This document shows, in pieces, positions 33,660 to 44,760 of a stretch of DNA of 64,000 nt. The stretch spans positions 1,178,001-1,242,000 of the forward strand of contig CADCXD010000009.1 of the NCBI GenBank assembly GCA_902806575.1, written 5' to 3'. The notes beneath the pieces are model-generated. The model had not been told where the DNA came from. It ran no database searches and saw only the letters and a program-made list of their open reading frames with translations. The position numbers and the translations under genes were made by a program. This stretch comes from Jackrogersella multiformis. Lineage: Eukaryota > Ascomycota > Sordariomycetes > Xylariales > Hypoxylaceae. Each line of letters starts with the position of its first letter. The first letter of the stretch is position 1.

Positions 33660-36112
33660 CTAATGGTTCCGTCCTCGGCCACCCCCGTGATGCTCATAGG
33701 ATCTTGCATCATGCTTGGTCGGTGTATCCACGTGCTCCTCGGTAGGTGCGCCATGCATATTACGCGAAGCATACGCATCGTAATATGCCATGTTTGCAAA
33801 ACTGGGGTCCTGCAAGTAGGGGGTCACCCACGCATATGGCGTACCATTGTAGTACTGACCAAGCGGGCTCATAGGGCTCATCATTCCCGGGGTTGCTTGG
33901 GGAGTAGCAGGAAATGGGACTGAGCCGACCTGAGGGGTGCCCTGGAACTGACCATACGAAGGGCTGGTATAGTTCTGCCCAGCTGGAGGCATATACGCAT
34001 ACGGCTGAGCTCGGGGCACTCGACCGTTTGCCGTTGACATCGCTCTATTGCCACTAGCTGTAGGTAACATAGTCTCCACTACCTGCGACGGAGGACGACT
34101 GGGTGTGGGCGTAGCAGGCTCAGTTGACTGCTGCTTCTGATTCTCGAAACGTTTATTCTCTAGAGGGCTCTCCACCACATTGGTGTATCTAGAGAATACG
34201 GGCTCCTGCTGGCCTCGACGAGCGCTTTGGGGCTCCCGGCTATTCTTGCGCTCTACTCGAAGGATGGCTCCACTCAGATTCTGACCTCCCTGTAAAACAA
34301 TAGTTAGTCAGTTGACTAAACCAAAGCACATGTTGCGAGCCCAGTCCAATAGCAAACTTACCATGCGCTTCACGGCGGCGTCTGCCATGTCGGGGCGAGA
34401 GAACTCGATGAATCCAAAAGATATGTGGTATGGGCGTCCTAAATTTGAGGCTAGTTAGCTTCATTGAATTGTTCCCCCGGAAATCAAGGAATACAAACCG
34501 GGTTGAGGATCCTTGAAAACAATCTTGACATTCTCAACGTGGCCAATTTCTTCAGCCAACTTGGTGAGTAGCTCCTGAATATTGGGCTCGGTTACTGGAA
34601 GATTTCCCACAAAGACCGATCGGCGATCGATCTCATACTGCTTAAGCCATACTTCATCTCGATCAATCTTCGGCTGCATTGATTTCTTGAGATCATAAGC
34701 CACAACGCGGTACGTTGGATGGTGACGGTACGCCTAAATCCCTGTCAATAAGATGTATACAAGTCAGGTGCATTTGGCAGGATAATACACTTACTGCTAT
34801 GACATCTCTAGCTGGATCGAATGAAGTATACTCGACTAGCACGCCAGCCTTGATGCGTACGGCATCTTGAACCTCTAGAGGAAGGACCTCGCACTTCTGA
34901 ATCTGGCCAAAACCGCCCATCTGGGAGCGAGCATCCTCGACAGCAACATCGTCTCCACCGGTGTGGTAGATAACGAAGCTTCCTATAATCGAGTTAGCAG
35001 GTATGCCTTTGCATTCTACACGGAAGACCTTGCTTACGATTTGCTTTTACCATCTCAGTACGGCAAGGGCGTCCTTCGATTAGCGTGCCGCGGCCTTTGG
35101 CCACGGCATTTTGCGCGTCTTCGTCCTTCTACTCTGTGTTAGCCGAATTTAGGACAGACTTCCAATATAACTTACAGTATATTGACAGAAGGCAAATGGC
35201 ATGTTTCGTTGATCACGGCGAATTTTCACGAAGACGATGCCAAACTGACTAAAGACACGAGTTAACTCTGCCTCGAGACGCGAATCTCGGACATAGTCCG
35301 GAAGGCTGATTCTCAAGTTAGGTCTAGTCATTTCACTAAAAGGAATGGTATCTATGGGAACATACTTTGCGACGAAGACACAAGCCGTTGCAGGGTAGAA
35401 CGCTTGAGCGTCCACGCCCCCGACTTGAGATCTGGTGCCCAAATCGGATGGGCGACCACGCAACATGGCCACAGGCTGCATGCTTGGGATAGCACCCTGC
35501 ATGGTCGAACCGAGCACTGAGGGTGGTGCCGGGTTCGATGCCTGCACAGTGGGGCCGAATGCCGTAGGTGGCACTGGACCTGAAGCATGAGACTGTGCTC
35601 TCTCAGGAGAACCAAATATGTCCCCGTCGCCGGACACTTCACCTAGTTGAAAGGGTGTGCTGTTCCTTCAACAGTAGGTATTAGTTGGAAACTTTCATCA
35701 GAGTCAGCGTTTCAAGAACTCACTGGTTCTCGGCACCATGCAGAGACTGAGCGAGTGAGCTCTGGCTGCGGCCGTTATAGACTTGCTGGGGACTGCCGTG
35801 ACTGTAGACATGAAGTCAGCTGCCGTGCATATAATCTAGAGAGAAATATCCTCTAGAATGCCCACCTAGTTATCGAAGACGAGTCTTCGAGGACAAGGTC
35901 CTCTAGTCCCACATCGAGACGTACGCCTCCACCTATCCCGCCTACGGTAAGGTATCAGTATAATAATCATTTCAACGAGAGCATGTGCATGATTCAGCTG
36001 GTCACCGCAGAATATACTCACCTTGATCCGACTTTGAAGCCGGAGAGGTTGGGACAACGCGGATCGTGTTCGCGCCAAGATTGGCGGACTGCTTCTTTCG
36101 AAGGGTAGACAT
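33660..36112 (-). CDS. RNA-binding protein with three RRM domains
   Basis: The model is complement(33660..34289, 34362..34438, 34499..34733, 34795..34982, 35038..35128, 35176..35311, 35366..35665, 35724..35801, 35866..35941, 36022..36112), ten exons and 633 residues; every junction is GT..AG and in frame. The N-terminal 180 residues are Ser/Pro/Gln-rich. RRM1 starts about residue 180 (ACVFVAKISLPDYVRD, then FSQFGIVFVKIRRD, PFAFCQY). RRM2 follows (RSFVIYHTGG, GFGQIQKCEVLPL, AGVLVEYTSFDPARD) and is divergent. RRM3 is the most typical: RRSVFVGNLP as RNP2, and SFGFIEFSRPDMADAAVKRM containing RNP1. The C-terminal 170 residues are Pro/Gln/Tyr-rich low complexity. It probably binds mRNA, but the target and the exact family are not assigned. 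Intron 34439..34498 and several others carry CTAAC branch sites. Confidence 0.85.
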
Positions 36113-36650
36113 TTCGAGTGATCAAGCAAAGATCCTGTTCGGCCTGAGAAAACGGATATTACTTAGTAGGAGTAAGGAGAGTGTGAAACCACGAAGCAGA
36201 TACACAAGCCACACCTATGAGACTCGGAAAATTTTATTTGCTTCTACAAATGATCACACGGCTTAGGCTATGTGCCACTGATTTCTATCGTTCCAGGAGA
36301 AAAAGGCATGATAAGAAGGAGGTACACAAAAGAAATTACAAAAAGAAGACAAGACAACGGCAAACGATGATGATATGGCAATGAGGGGGGATGAAAAGAG
36401 TGTGCTTACCGCCGAACTGAAGCTTAAATGGCAAGGATTCAAGGGTCCACGATGGAAATCGGAGACCACAAGGTGTGTTATATCTGATGAGATTAGTATG
36501 CGGCTACAGAAGAAAAAGGATAGGAAGGAAAATGGTACACATGAGGATGATATGGTGGAGGGGTGGAAGGATAGCATGAACTTACCAAGACAGTACTGGG
36601 ATACTGTGATATGACTCGTTTCTGTTGTTGATGAAGGAAAGAGAGTGTGA
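36113..36650 (-). promoter_or_regulatory. probable 5' UTR (with introns) of the three-RRM gene
   Basis: On the minus strand, good splice signals occur upstream of the start codon, for example a possible 92-bp intron 36504..36595 (GGTAAGTT..TCTGTAG) and a donor at 36409 (GTAAGCAC) with acceptors near 36144. No upstream ATG-initiated coding exon was recognised, so these may be 5' UTR introns. This is inference from signals alone. Confidence 0.35.
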
Positions 36651-39102
36651 GTTAGGTACCTGGTTTGATGGAATGTGTTGAATTAATTGTATTAGGTTGG
36701 CATACGAGGATTATACGGTATGAAGGCGAGGGAAGCGGGTGTTGGTGACAGACGACTATCTAGGTAGTTAGGGAAGACTTACAGCAATGCCACGAACACT
36801 ACCTAAACCACCTAAACCACCTAAACCACCTAACCCAGGTGACCTACTTAGGTAAGTGAATATTGTCAGTCTAAAAAAGCTTGACCGCGTTGCTGTAGTC
36901 GAGGTTGAAGGACCCAAGTACTAGAATTAATTACCTAAGGTATTCTAAGACGCGTCTTGTGTTATGGATATCGATGTTACTGGATTACTTGGATGCCCGT
37001 AGCAAAGCACCAGTAAACGATGTACGGGGATATTTTGATCGATATCCCTTCTTGCTCTTATCAACCTATAGAAGATTGGATACCCCCCGGATCTAGATTA
37101 CCAGCTGGTGTTGTCAAGGAGGGTGAAAGATTGTGAAATCTTGAACGAAAGTATTGTTGTGTGGATGGTTTTGTAGAAACAGATGTGACACATAACAGAA
37201 TACATAACTACCTACCTATATGTAGGTAAGTATATACAAGAGGTACTTATACTGATCTACTAAACCGGAAAGTTCAAATCGATACGATACTTTTATACCT
37301 AAGAATATTTTTAGTAGCAGCTTCCCGTTATTATTGTTTAACCTACCTAAGTACCTAGTATCCATACAGGTGAGGAAGGTACACTGATGCCTTTTTCTTT
37401 CTTCATTTTTCATTTTCCGAAGAAGGATAGAGCATAACTACAAAACTGCTGATCGTACCATCCTAATATGAAAGAGAATTATATATACCCAAGTACATTT
37501 ATTAATTAGAACTCATTAGGTTACCCTGAACCTAAACCTATATCTACCTAAGTTAGGTAAGTACCTATTACTTATTTAGTACCTAGGTACTGACGGATTG
37601 TTTGTCCTGTTTAGACAGAACTTGAACCCAACATAGTGTAGAAAATGTCATATAATTCGATTGTTCGATGCTTCTACTATATTGTATTGTATATCATAAA
37701 TGATTGGAAGAAGGAAAAGATCCTAGGGTTACTTAATATGCTAGAAGAATACATACAAGCATCCATATATTAAAATCATACATTAACCTTAGAATCTTGT
37801 AGTTAAATCCAAGTATTGTTTGGTAACAAGTAATAATACCATAGATACTTACCCTTATAAACATATTCCACCTCTATATAAAGCTAGCTAAACTTAAGTA
37901 GGTAAATATATGTAAGCTTAAAAGTAATAAATATAATAACTTAAAAGCTTAGCACGAAGTTACTTAAGTACCTAGGTAGGTTAAGTGGTCATTAATATAG
38001 TTTAACCCCTTTTTTATAAAACACTTATAATTAACTTATTAATTCAAAAACTGATGAGTTTAAGTATTAAATTATTGGCCATAGGTAATCTTTGCGTAAG
38101 TAAGTAGAAAGCGCAGTACCTAGGTATGTAGTTATTGGCTTCAAGAATTATACCGCTCTGTCCGGCTTTAGCTTACACAGAAGGTGTGAAACTCGCGATT
38201 GCTGGACTTACTATGGCGTTTATATGCCGCCTGATGATTCGCCTTATACATGGCTAGGTTAGAGCTTTTTTAAAAAAATTTCACATCGCGCTCAAAAGGG
38301 GTAATGATTCACAGCACAACGAGCTTTCACTGGGTGGGTATAATGATGCAATATTATGACGAGATCAAGGCCAGCAGAGTTCCGTTCTCCTAATATTAGC
38401 GGAGCCCGCGAAACTTATTAACGACAATATTGTCATATAAAACGTTGGATATGCTATGAGGACATATGTCACGTTTAAGCCCGAGCTAACGGGATAGGGG
38501 AAGTCGGCTCTGAAATCAAATCCGGCTGAACATGAAGATATGCCCACCGAAGAAAGTAACGAAGGGATCAATGGAGCTGCCGAAGGATATCCCTCCAGAT
38601 ATTCGGTGAATTTCACAAATATCTAGGATATAATTCTTGTTAGTCGAGCATCACAAGCTGATCTTTATATACGGCGGCTAATTTCTACTGAGCATAAAAT
38701 ACACACACATGATTCCGGGAAATTGACACATCTTTTCTATTTAAGCGTGATGAATATATATTCAATTAATGTCCCCGCTGTCGCTTCTTAACCTCAGATG
38801 AACTATCATGTTTATACCACGTTTTAATGCAGGGGAGATCTGCCAGTTTGGCCAGATCTGCCGACGAATTGAGGCTTATGGACCGTAGGCCTCGACAAAA
38901 TATAATATGCATGAATTAAGAAATAATATACTCCATAGGTTGCTAGTAATGGAACGACTTCCCTTACTCCTTTACGTACTCGGGCCTAAGGAGTTGCAGT
39001 CGTCTGCCGAAGCACATAATATTTAAAAATGGCACTTGCCGCTGTCATGAGTGCAGCCTATGCCTCATGTCTAACATATCAGACCTGATATTCTAAACTA
39101 CA
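36651..39102. other. gene-poor, A+T-rich intergenic stretch
   Basis: No gene is supported over about 2.45 kb. At about 36799-36838 there is a short tandem repeat of the 9-mer CACCTAAAC (about four copies). From 37430 to 38080 the DNA is strongly A+T-rich with scattered ACCTAAGTA/ACCTAGGTA motifs. The 83-codon minus-strand ORF at 38365-38616 has no visible family features. The last few hundred bases are the promoter of the GMC oxidoreductase. Confidence 0.5.
36799..36838 (+). repeat. short tandem repeat, CACCTAAAC unit
   Basis: About four consecutive copies of the 9-mer CACCTAAAC, the first and last imperfect, in intergenic DNA. It resembles but is not the fungal telomere repeat (CCCTAA). Confidence 0.7.
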
Positions 39103-41633
39103 ATGTCTTTAATTCATACCATCCGGTTGGGAGTTTTAGCAACCTTACTGCTCGCAGTTTCTGAACCCTTTGGCCAAGCACGCCGCAATCCAGAGCTCCA
39201 GCTCAGGTTTTTGAATGGCTCACCACAAGTGCGGCCGTCGTATGACTATGTGATTGTTGGAGCAGGAACAGCAGGCTTGACTGTTGCAGACCGTTTAACG
39301 GCAGATGGAAAATGTGAGCTATAGTAAAGCTTGACGTTACTATATATTTTCTAATCAATTAATCCTAGCTACTGTTCTCGTCGTGGAAAATGGCGATATA
39401 GGTGAGATATGCACTATGAACAAGAATCAAGAGCTAGGCATATCGCTAATCTTCAGCCAAAGTTGACTCGCCTAGGATTAACCAAGTCTATTCTGGTACT
39501 GCCGCCATGGGACCAACGTGGTCATATCAGATTAGCTCTGTTCCCCAAGTCAATCTTCAAAATCGGACCACAGCGGTCCTCGCTGGGAACTTGGTTGGTG
39601 GCAGTTCTGCTATTAATGCTATGATGACCGTACGTGGGACGTCCGAGGATTATGATCGATGGGGTAGCTTCTTCGGCAATAGTTCTTCTTGGTCTTGGGA
39701 TGGCTTATTACCATATCTGAAAAAGGTATGTCTCGTCCTTTTCCCCCGAGGACAATTTTCTTGCTGATCAACATAGGCCCTAAATTTCGTACCCCCTGAT
39801 CCAGCTGTAGCAAAAATGGTGAATATAACCTATGACGACTCGTACTGGGGCAATAACTCCGGTGTATATGCGGGATGGCCATATTTCCAATGGCCTGGGT
39901 TAAGTGCGTGGCTTGAATCTACCTTTATGGAATTAGGCAACCTGCTAACAAAACCATAATACTTAAGCTACGCAAATCGAGGCATTCAGAGACATACCCG
40001 GGGTTGAGTTCCCTCCTGACAGTGGCGCGGGCAAAGCAGGAGTATACTGGTTCCCGACATTTATGGACCCTAAAAAGGTTCAGAGATCGTATGCTAGAAC
40101 CGGGCATTTTGATGGGATTAACAGAACAAACCATGACGTGGTCACGAAGTCACATGTGACCAAAATTCTGCTTGAAGATGGGACAGCTACGGGAGTCGTT
40201 TTCCAACAGAAGGTCGGGAATGCTACGACTTATACTACCGTTAAAGCGAATCGTGAGGTTATCCTTTCCGCGGGTGCCATTCATTCCCCACAGCTATTGC
40301 AGCTTAGTGGAATTGGGCCTCGTAAGCTTCTTCAGTCTGCGGGTATAAACACAACTGTCGACCTACCTGGAGTCGGTCAAAACTTCCAGGATCATCCCAT
40401 GATGTTTATGAGCATCGTGTGTACGTAACTCTTGAAAGCTCACCCACAGCATGGAGGCGTGGAGAAGGCTAAACCCCCCATTTCGCAGTGTCAAACTTCA
40501 CGACTCATCCAAGCCCATTAGATATGTTTGGCAATCCAAATTTCACTGATTGGGCGCAAGAGCTATGGAGGGCTAACAAGACAGGTGAGCCCGCAATCTG
40601 GATATCGCTTTAAGATATATGGCAGTTCAACTTACACTTCACGCACTATAGGTCCGTATTCGATGGCCATAGGCAACGCTGCAGCATGGTTAGGAATGCC
40701 AGTAATCTCGCCAGAGAAATTCGAGATAATAGCGTCCAAACTAGAGAATCAGGATCATGGAGCTCAGTTGCCCCCGGACACTGACTTGACGGTAATTGCT
40801 GGTATGCTATTTGAATGACTAATATAACACCTTTAACAAAAGGACCCCAGCGAGAAGAGAGGAAAGTAAAAGTCTCATATTAAATGTATAGGATACAGTG
40901 CACAGATGAAGAACATGGCAATGTCAATTCGTTCCTCAAATACGGCGTTCTAGTAAGTAGCCCCTTTCACGTCCCTTTTGCGAACATTCTTCACCCATTA
41001 GGATAATTAATGTCATACATACTGCATCTATGGAACAGATTCGGAACCTTAATAGGTGGTGATAGTTGCTGACTTCGTATCATAATAGTAACCACGTCCT
41101 ATCAGGAGGCGGATCCTCGGGCTCCTTGATAGATCTGCATCCGTTGAGTCGAGGCACGGTGAACATCAACACGACGGACCCTTTCAACACGGAGCCTATA
41201 GTCGACTATCGGGCGCTCAGTAATTCCGTAGATCTCGACATCATGATCGAGTTTCTTCGATTTACTAAGAGATATTTCTTCGAGACGCGTCTAAAGGAGA
41301 TGATCCCGAGACAAGTACAGCCTCCTGACTATGTCGAAGAGCCAGAAGATTTAGCCAGATTCATAACTAAGAACCTCAGCCCTTCTGAGTTTCATCCTTC
41401 AGGAACTTGTGCCATGATGCCGAAAGAACTTGGTGGTGTTGTCGATGAGAACCTCAAAGTTTATGACGTGAAGCGACTTCGGGTCGTGGACGCCAGTATT
41501 ATGCCTACACTACCGGGAGCGAACACCTGCCAAAGTGTTTATGCCATCGCTGAAAAGGTAAGCGATGCTCAAAAAGGCGAAGACATGAACTGACGTTACA
41601 TAGGCGGTCGATCTCATCAAGGCCGATATGTAA
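39103..41633 (+). CDS. secreted GMC-family FAD oxidoreductase
   Basis: GMC enzymes oxidise alcohols or sugars with FAD. The ten exons are 39103..39313, 39369..39401, 39487..39725, 39777..39903, 39968..40420, 40489..40584, 40652..40801, 40892..40952, 41089..41557 and 41604..41633, giving 622 residues. Residues 1-25 are a signal peptide (LGVLATLLLAVSEPFGQA). The FAD-binding VGAGTAG is at 52-58. GMC signature 1 is NLVGGSSAINAMMTVRG and signature 2 is LSAGAIHSPQLLQLSGIG. The C-terminal active-site pair is His559 (HPSGTCAM) and Asn602 (GANTCQS). Many N-x-S/T sites fit secretion. Exon 2 to exon 3 is slightly short compared with relatives, where a few residues usually follow the ENGDI block. Codon use is less GC-ending than in neighbours. 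The substrate is unknown and no other secondary-metabolism gene is adjacent. Confidence 0.88.
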
Positions 41634-42103
41634 CTCGGTCGAACTGGGCTTTACATATTACCGACATTAAGGGATGAAGGTGGCTAATGAATATATTGTC
41701 GGCACCTCGCTATAACTCATGTGTACGAAATTATGAGGTTGGACCGAGGGGAGTGAGCGGGGGAGGGGGAATCTACCATAGTAGTAAGAGTTCGACGAAT
41801 ATAACACGTGGGAATACCGATGTTTGAGTCGACCTTTGTGTGGCGAAGATACTGCTGGTGGCCGTTAGAGGGATCTTATTACTTGTAATCAATACGTACA
41901 AATATTGAATATTGCTCGAAGAGACATATCTTTCCACTGGCTGGCACTGCCTCCTCCCCTTTCCTAAATATGCTGATTTCATTTCATGCATCATTCATTC
42001 GGATTCGGAAGTCAGGATCCACGAAGATTTAAACTATGCGGCTTAGAAACGCGTATAACACCCTGTCAATCATTAATTGGTGGTGTGCAATTTTTTTTTT
42101 CTT
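41634..42103. other. convergent intergenic region
   Basis: This 470-bp gap between convergent genes has a short purine-rich stretch at 41745-41772 and a T run at 42091-42100. No gene is seen. Confidence 0.45.
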
Positions 42104-42970
42104 TCAATTCTGAATCTCTAATATCTCTCTTAAGCCGGCCTCTGCAGCTCTAAACCAGCGACCCCTCTCTTCAAGATCGTCCTCAATGCCGCCGAGGGCT
42201 GCCTCTTTCCGTCTCTTCGCCTCTTTCGCGGCAGCTATGCTGTTTTGTCTCTTCGTCTCGAGGGGCTGTAACTCGGCGTGCAGTCGATCCAACTCCTTCT
42301 TTTTCCTCGGAACTTGACTCTGAAGCTGCTCTAGTTGTCTGTCCAACTCAGCCTTTCGTCTCTTCTTCGACTCGACCAAGTCCAAAGTCTTGGCTAGGGG
42401 CAAGTTTAGGTCCGGGTTTGAATTGGACCCCACAGCCTGTGTCTTCTTCAATTTCATAATTGCATTCTCAAGCTCCTTAATCTTGCTGGGAAGCTCTTCC
42501 AATCTGACGGTCTCAACTTTGACTCTCTCATACTTTCTACTCAGATCCTTCGCCTTCTCCTCGAGCTCGTTGACCATGGCTGTAACCTCGGTCTTCAAAG
42601 CTTTGAGCGTCACCTTTGCTTCTAAGTTCTCTTTCTCAAGATCCACATTTTCTTGCGGGCTGACAATAAGAGGCGGATCGCCAACGATGGCACGAATAAA
42701 CTTCTCCTTGGTTACTTGCTCCACGTAACTGAAGCGAAGCTTGGCGAATAGCTCCCGGTAGTGTGTTAGGTCCGCCTCGAGAGAGGACGGCGTGGTCGCG
42801 TCGAGGGATGAGGTAGATATGTCTGATGTTCGCTGATGAGGATCCTGTAGCTGTGTGACTGCAGCTGATATTGGTTCACTGAGTTTCAGAATGGTGATTT
42901 CTTGATTTGTAGTAAGTGAGCGTAGCCTAGCTAGGACGTCTTCTGTTGTGGTGGGGGTAGGAGGCGCCAT
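42104..42970 (-). CDS. SOS7: kinetochore protein Sos7
   Basis: Sos7 belongs to the KNL1-Sos7 (Spc105-Kre28) module of the outer kinetochore. The single exon encodes 288 residues. The recognisable family block is HYRELFAKLRFSYVEQVTKEKFIRAIVGDPP at about residues 70-100 (quoted here as separate parts HYRELFAKLRFSY and EQVTKEKFIRAI). It is followed by long coiled coils from about 110 to 165 and 195 to 255 (KKRRKAELDRQLEQLQ, KKKELDRLHAEL), and a short C-terminal helix (RGRWFRAAEAGLREILEIQN). The N-terminal 65 residues are Thr/Ser-rich. Length is usual for the family. It is divergent from the RS-rich gene. Confidence 0.85.
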   Translation of the reverse strand: MAPPTPTTTEDVLARLRSLTTNQEITILKLSEPISAAVTQLQDPHQRTSDISTSSLDATTPSSLEADLTHYRELFAKLRFSYVEQVTKEKFIRAIVGDPPLIVSPQENVDLEKENLEAKVTLKALKTEVTAMVNELEEKAKDLSRKYERVKVETVRLEELPSKIKELENAIMKLKKTQAVGSNSNPDLNLPLAKTLDLVESKKRRKAELDRQLEQLQSQVPRKKKELDRLHAELQPLETKRQNSIAAAKEAKRRKEAALGGIEDDLEERGRWFRAAEAGLREILEIQN

Positions 42971-43552
42971 TGGGAACGAATTTGGGTTTGTTTGTTTGTT
43001 TGTTTGTTATGTGTTTCCTTGGATGAGTTAGCTTATATTGGCTGCTTATGTTGGCTGCTTAAGATGTGATGATATGTTGAGATGAAAAAGCTTCGTGTGA
43101 TTTTGACGTCAAAGAATCCAGGGTTCTCATGTGTATAGTGTACCCTGTACCGTGTACTAGATATGAGGTAGGCAGGTACTATTTACTTTTGTCCAAGAAA
43201 GGGAAAGTGTAGCTTTATTTACATCAGGTACTTAGGTACCTAGGTAGTTACCTACCTGGTACGGATTGTACCTACCTACTTAATAAGCAAATAACCAGAT
43301 AAAGTGCCTATAATTGATAACTGATAACGCCTAGGCTGACGACCCCACAACGGTTTAGACCCACTCTAGTGTTGTAATGTGGTTCGGCCCATTCAACTAA
43401 ATCTCACGCATTCACACATTTACACAATTCACACCCCGCTAGTTCCTAGCTTCGTCTAATAAGAACTTCAAAAAAGATAGATGTTTTATTTAAAGTCTCT
43501 CTTTTCATCTCATAACGTTTTTTTTTTTTTTTTTTTTTTTAATAATCTAAAG
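42971..43552. promoter_or_regulatory. divergent promoter region, SOS7 / RS-rich gene
   Basis: This 582-bp gap contains a GTTT repeat just upstream of SOS7 (about 42985-43008), a repeated TTGGCTGCTTA segment near 43038-43062, CCTA/TAGG palindromes at about 43224-43285, and a run of about 23 T at 43518-43541 only about 12 bp before the next start codon. Confidence 0.5.
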
Positions 43553-44760
43553 ATGCCTCTCGACGACGACATACTTACAGATGACCAAGTTGCCGAGCTT
43601 CTGGTCAACGAAGCCAAGGATTGCTCTCTCAAGTACTCGGCCATTGGGCTTGATGCGTTCAAATCTAACAAGTAAGCGCTATTTCGTACATAACACCAGC
43701 AGCTATTATGCTATAGATAATCCGCTCCTCCACTCTGAATCCCGAGATGCTAACTTGTAATCTTGCTAGGCGCCCGGCGAATCAACCTAAGCCCAACACT
43801 CGATTCCTCAATAACATCATCCGTGACACCAATAGTCACAATCGTGCGCTCCTGGCCAAAGAAAGCGCCGAATCGCGGGCGAAACTACGCGACCTTGAAG
43901 ATGCCGAAGAGCACAAACGGAGGGAAGACGAGCGCAAACTGCGGAAGACCAAGCCCGGACCTAGCGACACCCGAAAACGTATGCTAGGAGATATTGCTGC
44001 CATATTGGGTGGATCGTCTAAGAGACGTAGAACTGAGGTCCCTGATCCTTCTCTTGTCGATGTTTCAGGTTCGGCTGAATCTAGTGTTAGGGGGAGAAGT
44101 TCTCATCGGCAGCGCAAGAATCATGCGATGGATGATAATATAGACGTCAAGAGGGGCAATGGCCGAAAAGATCGTTTAGCGGATCGCAGCGGAGCTTCAC
44201 ACCACACCCATCGCCGAGAAGAGAGTCGAGAGGGCGCTCCATCTTCACCCACTTCTCGAGGACGCAAGCACCGAAGACGCTCGCCCCGGCGCGATAGCCA
44301 CCGTCGGCCAAGCGTCGCAAAGCGTTCTGAGCGTCAAATTTCCCGGTCCGAAGACTCATCTGATTCCGACCCATTAGACGAGATCATTGGTCCCGCGCCA
44401 GCTAAAACACCTGCTGTTCAACGAAGAGGACGCGGAGCCAATGCTACCACGTCCGGTATAGACAGTCGCTTCGCGCCCGACTACGATCCCAAAACCGATG
44501 TTACGCCCGAACCAGAAGACGGAGACAACTGGGATCACGTAGTCCAACCATTTCGTGACCGGCAGAAGTGGAAACGACAAGGAGCAGATAGACTACGCTC
44601 TGCGGGCTTTACCGAGGAGCAGATCAAGAAATGGGAGAAGGGTGACGAGAAAGACGAAGCTGACGTCCAATGGACCACCGCCGGTGGATTGAGAGAGTGG
44701 GACCGCGGCAAAGTAGTTAACAAGGACGGTACCGTGAGTTTTGCGACAGATGCTGAATAA
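43553..44760 (+). CDS. RS-rich nuclear protein (pre-mRNA-splicing factor 38B-like annotation)
   Basis: The exons are 43553..43671 and 43770..44760 (98-bp intron, GTAAGC..TGCTAG), giving 369 residues. The N-terminal 75 residues look conserved (DDDILTDDQVAELLVNEAKD, then KPNTRFLNNIIRDTNSHNRAL). A long charged middle has mixed Arg/Ser/His/Glu (RRRSPRRDSHRRP). A conserved-looking C-terminal segment follows: WDHVVQPFRDRQKWKRQGA, LRSAGFTEEQIKKWEKG and DVQWTTAGGLREWDRGKVV. Fungal relatives are often labelled pre-mRNA-splicing factor 38B, a name I recall but cannot verify. RS-like composition supports a nuclear RNA-processing role only in a general way. Confidence 0.82.

Noticed and set aside
36799..36838. 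Internal telomere repeat
   Set aside because: The unit is CACCTAAAC, not CCCTAA/TTAGGG, and only about four copies occur.
38365..38616. 83-codon minus-strand ORF in the A+T-rich island
   Set aside because: No recognisable motif, no splice partners and no coding-like composition beyond chance.
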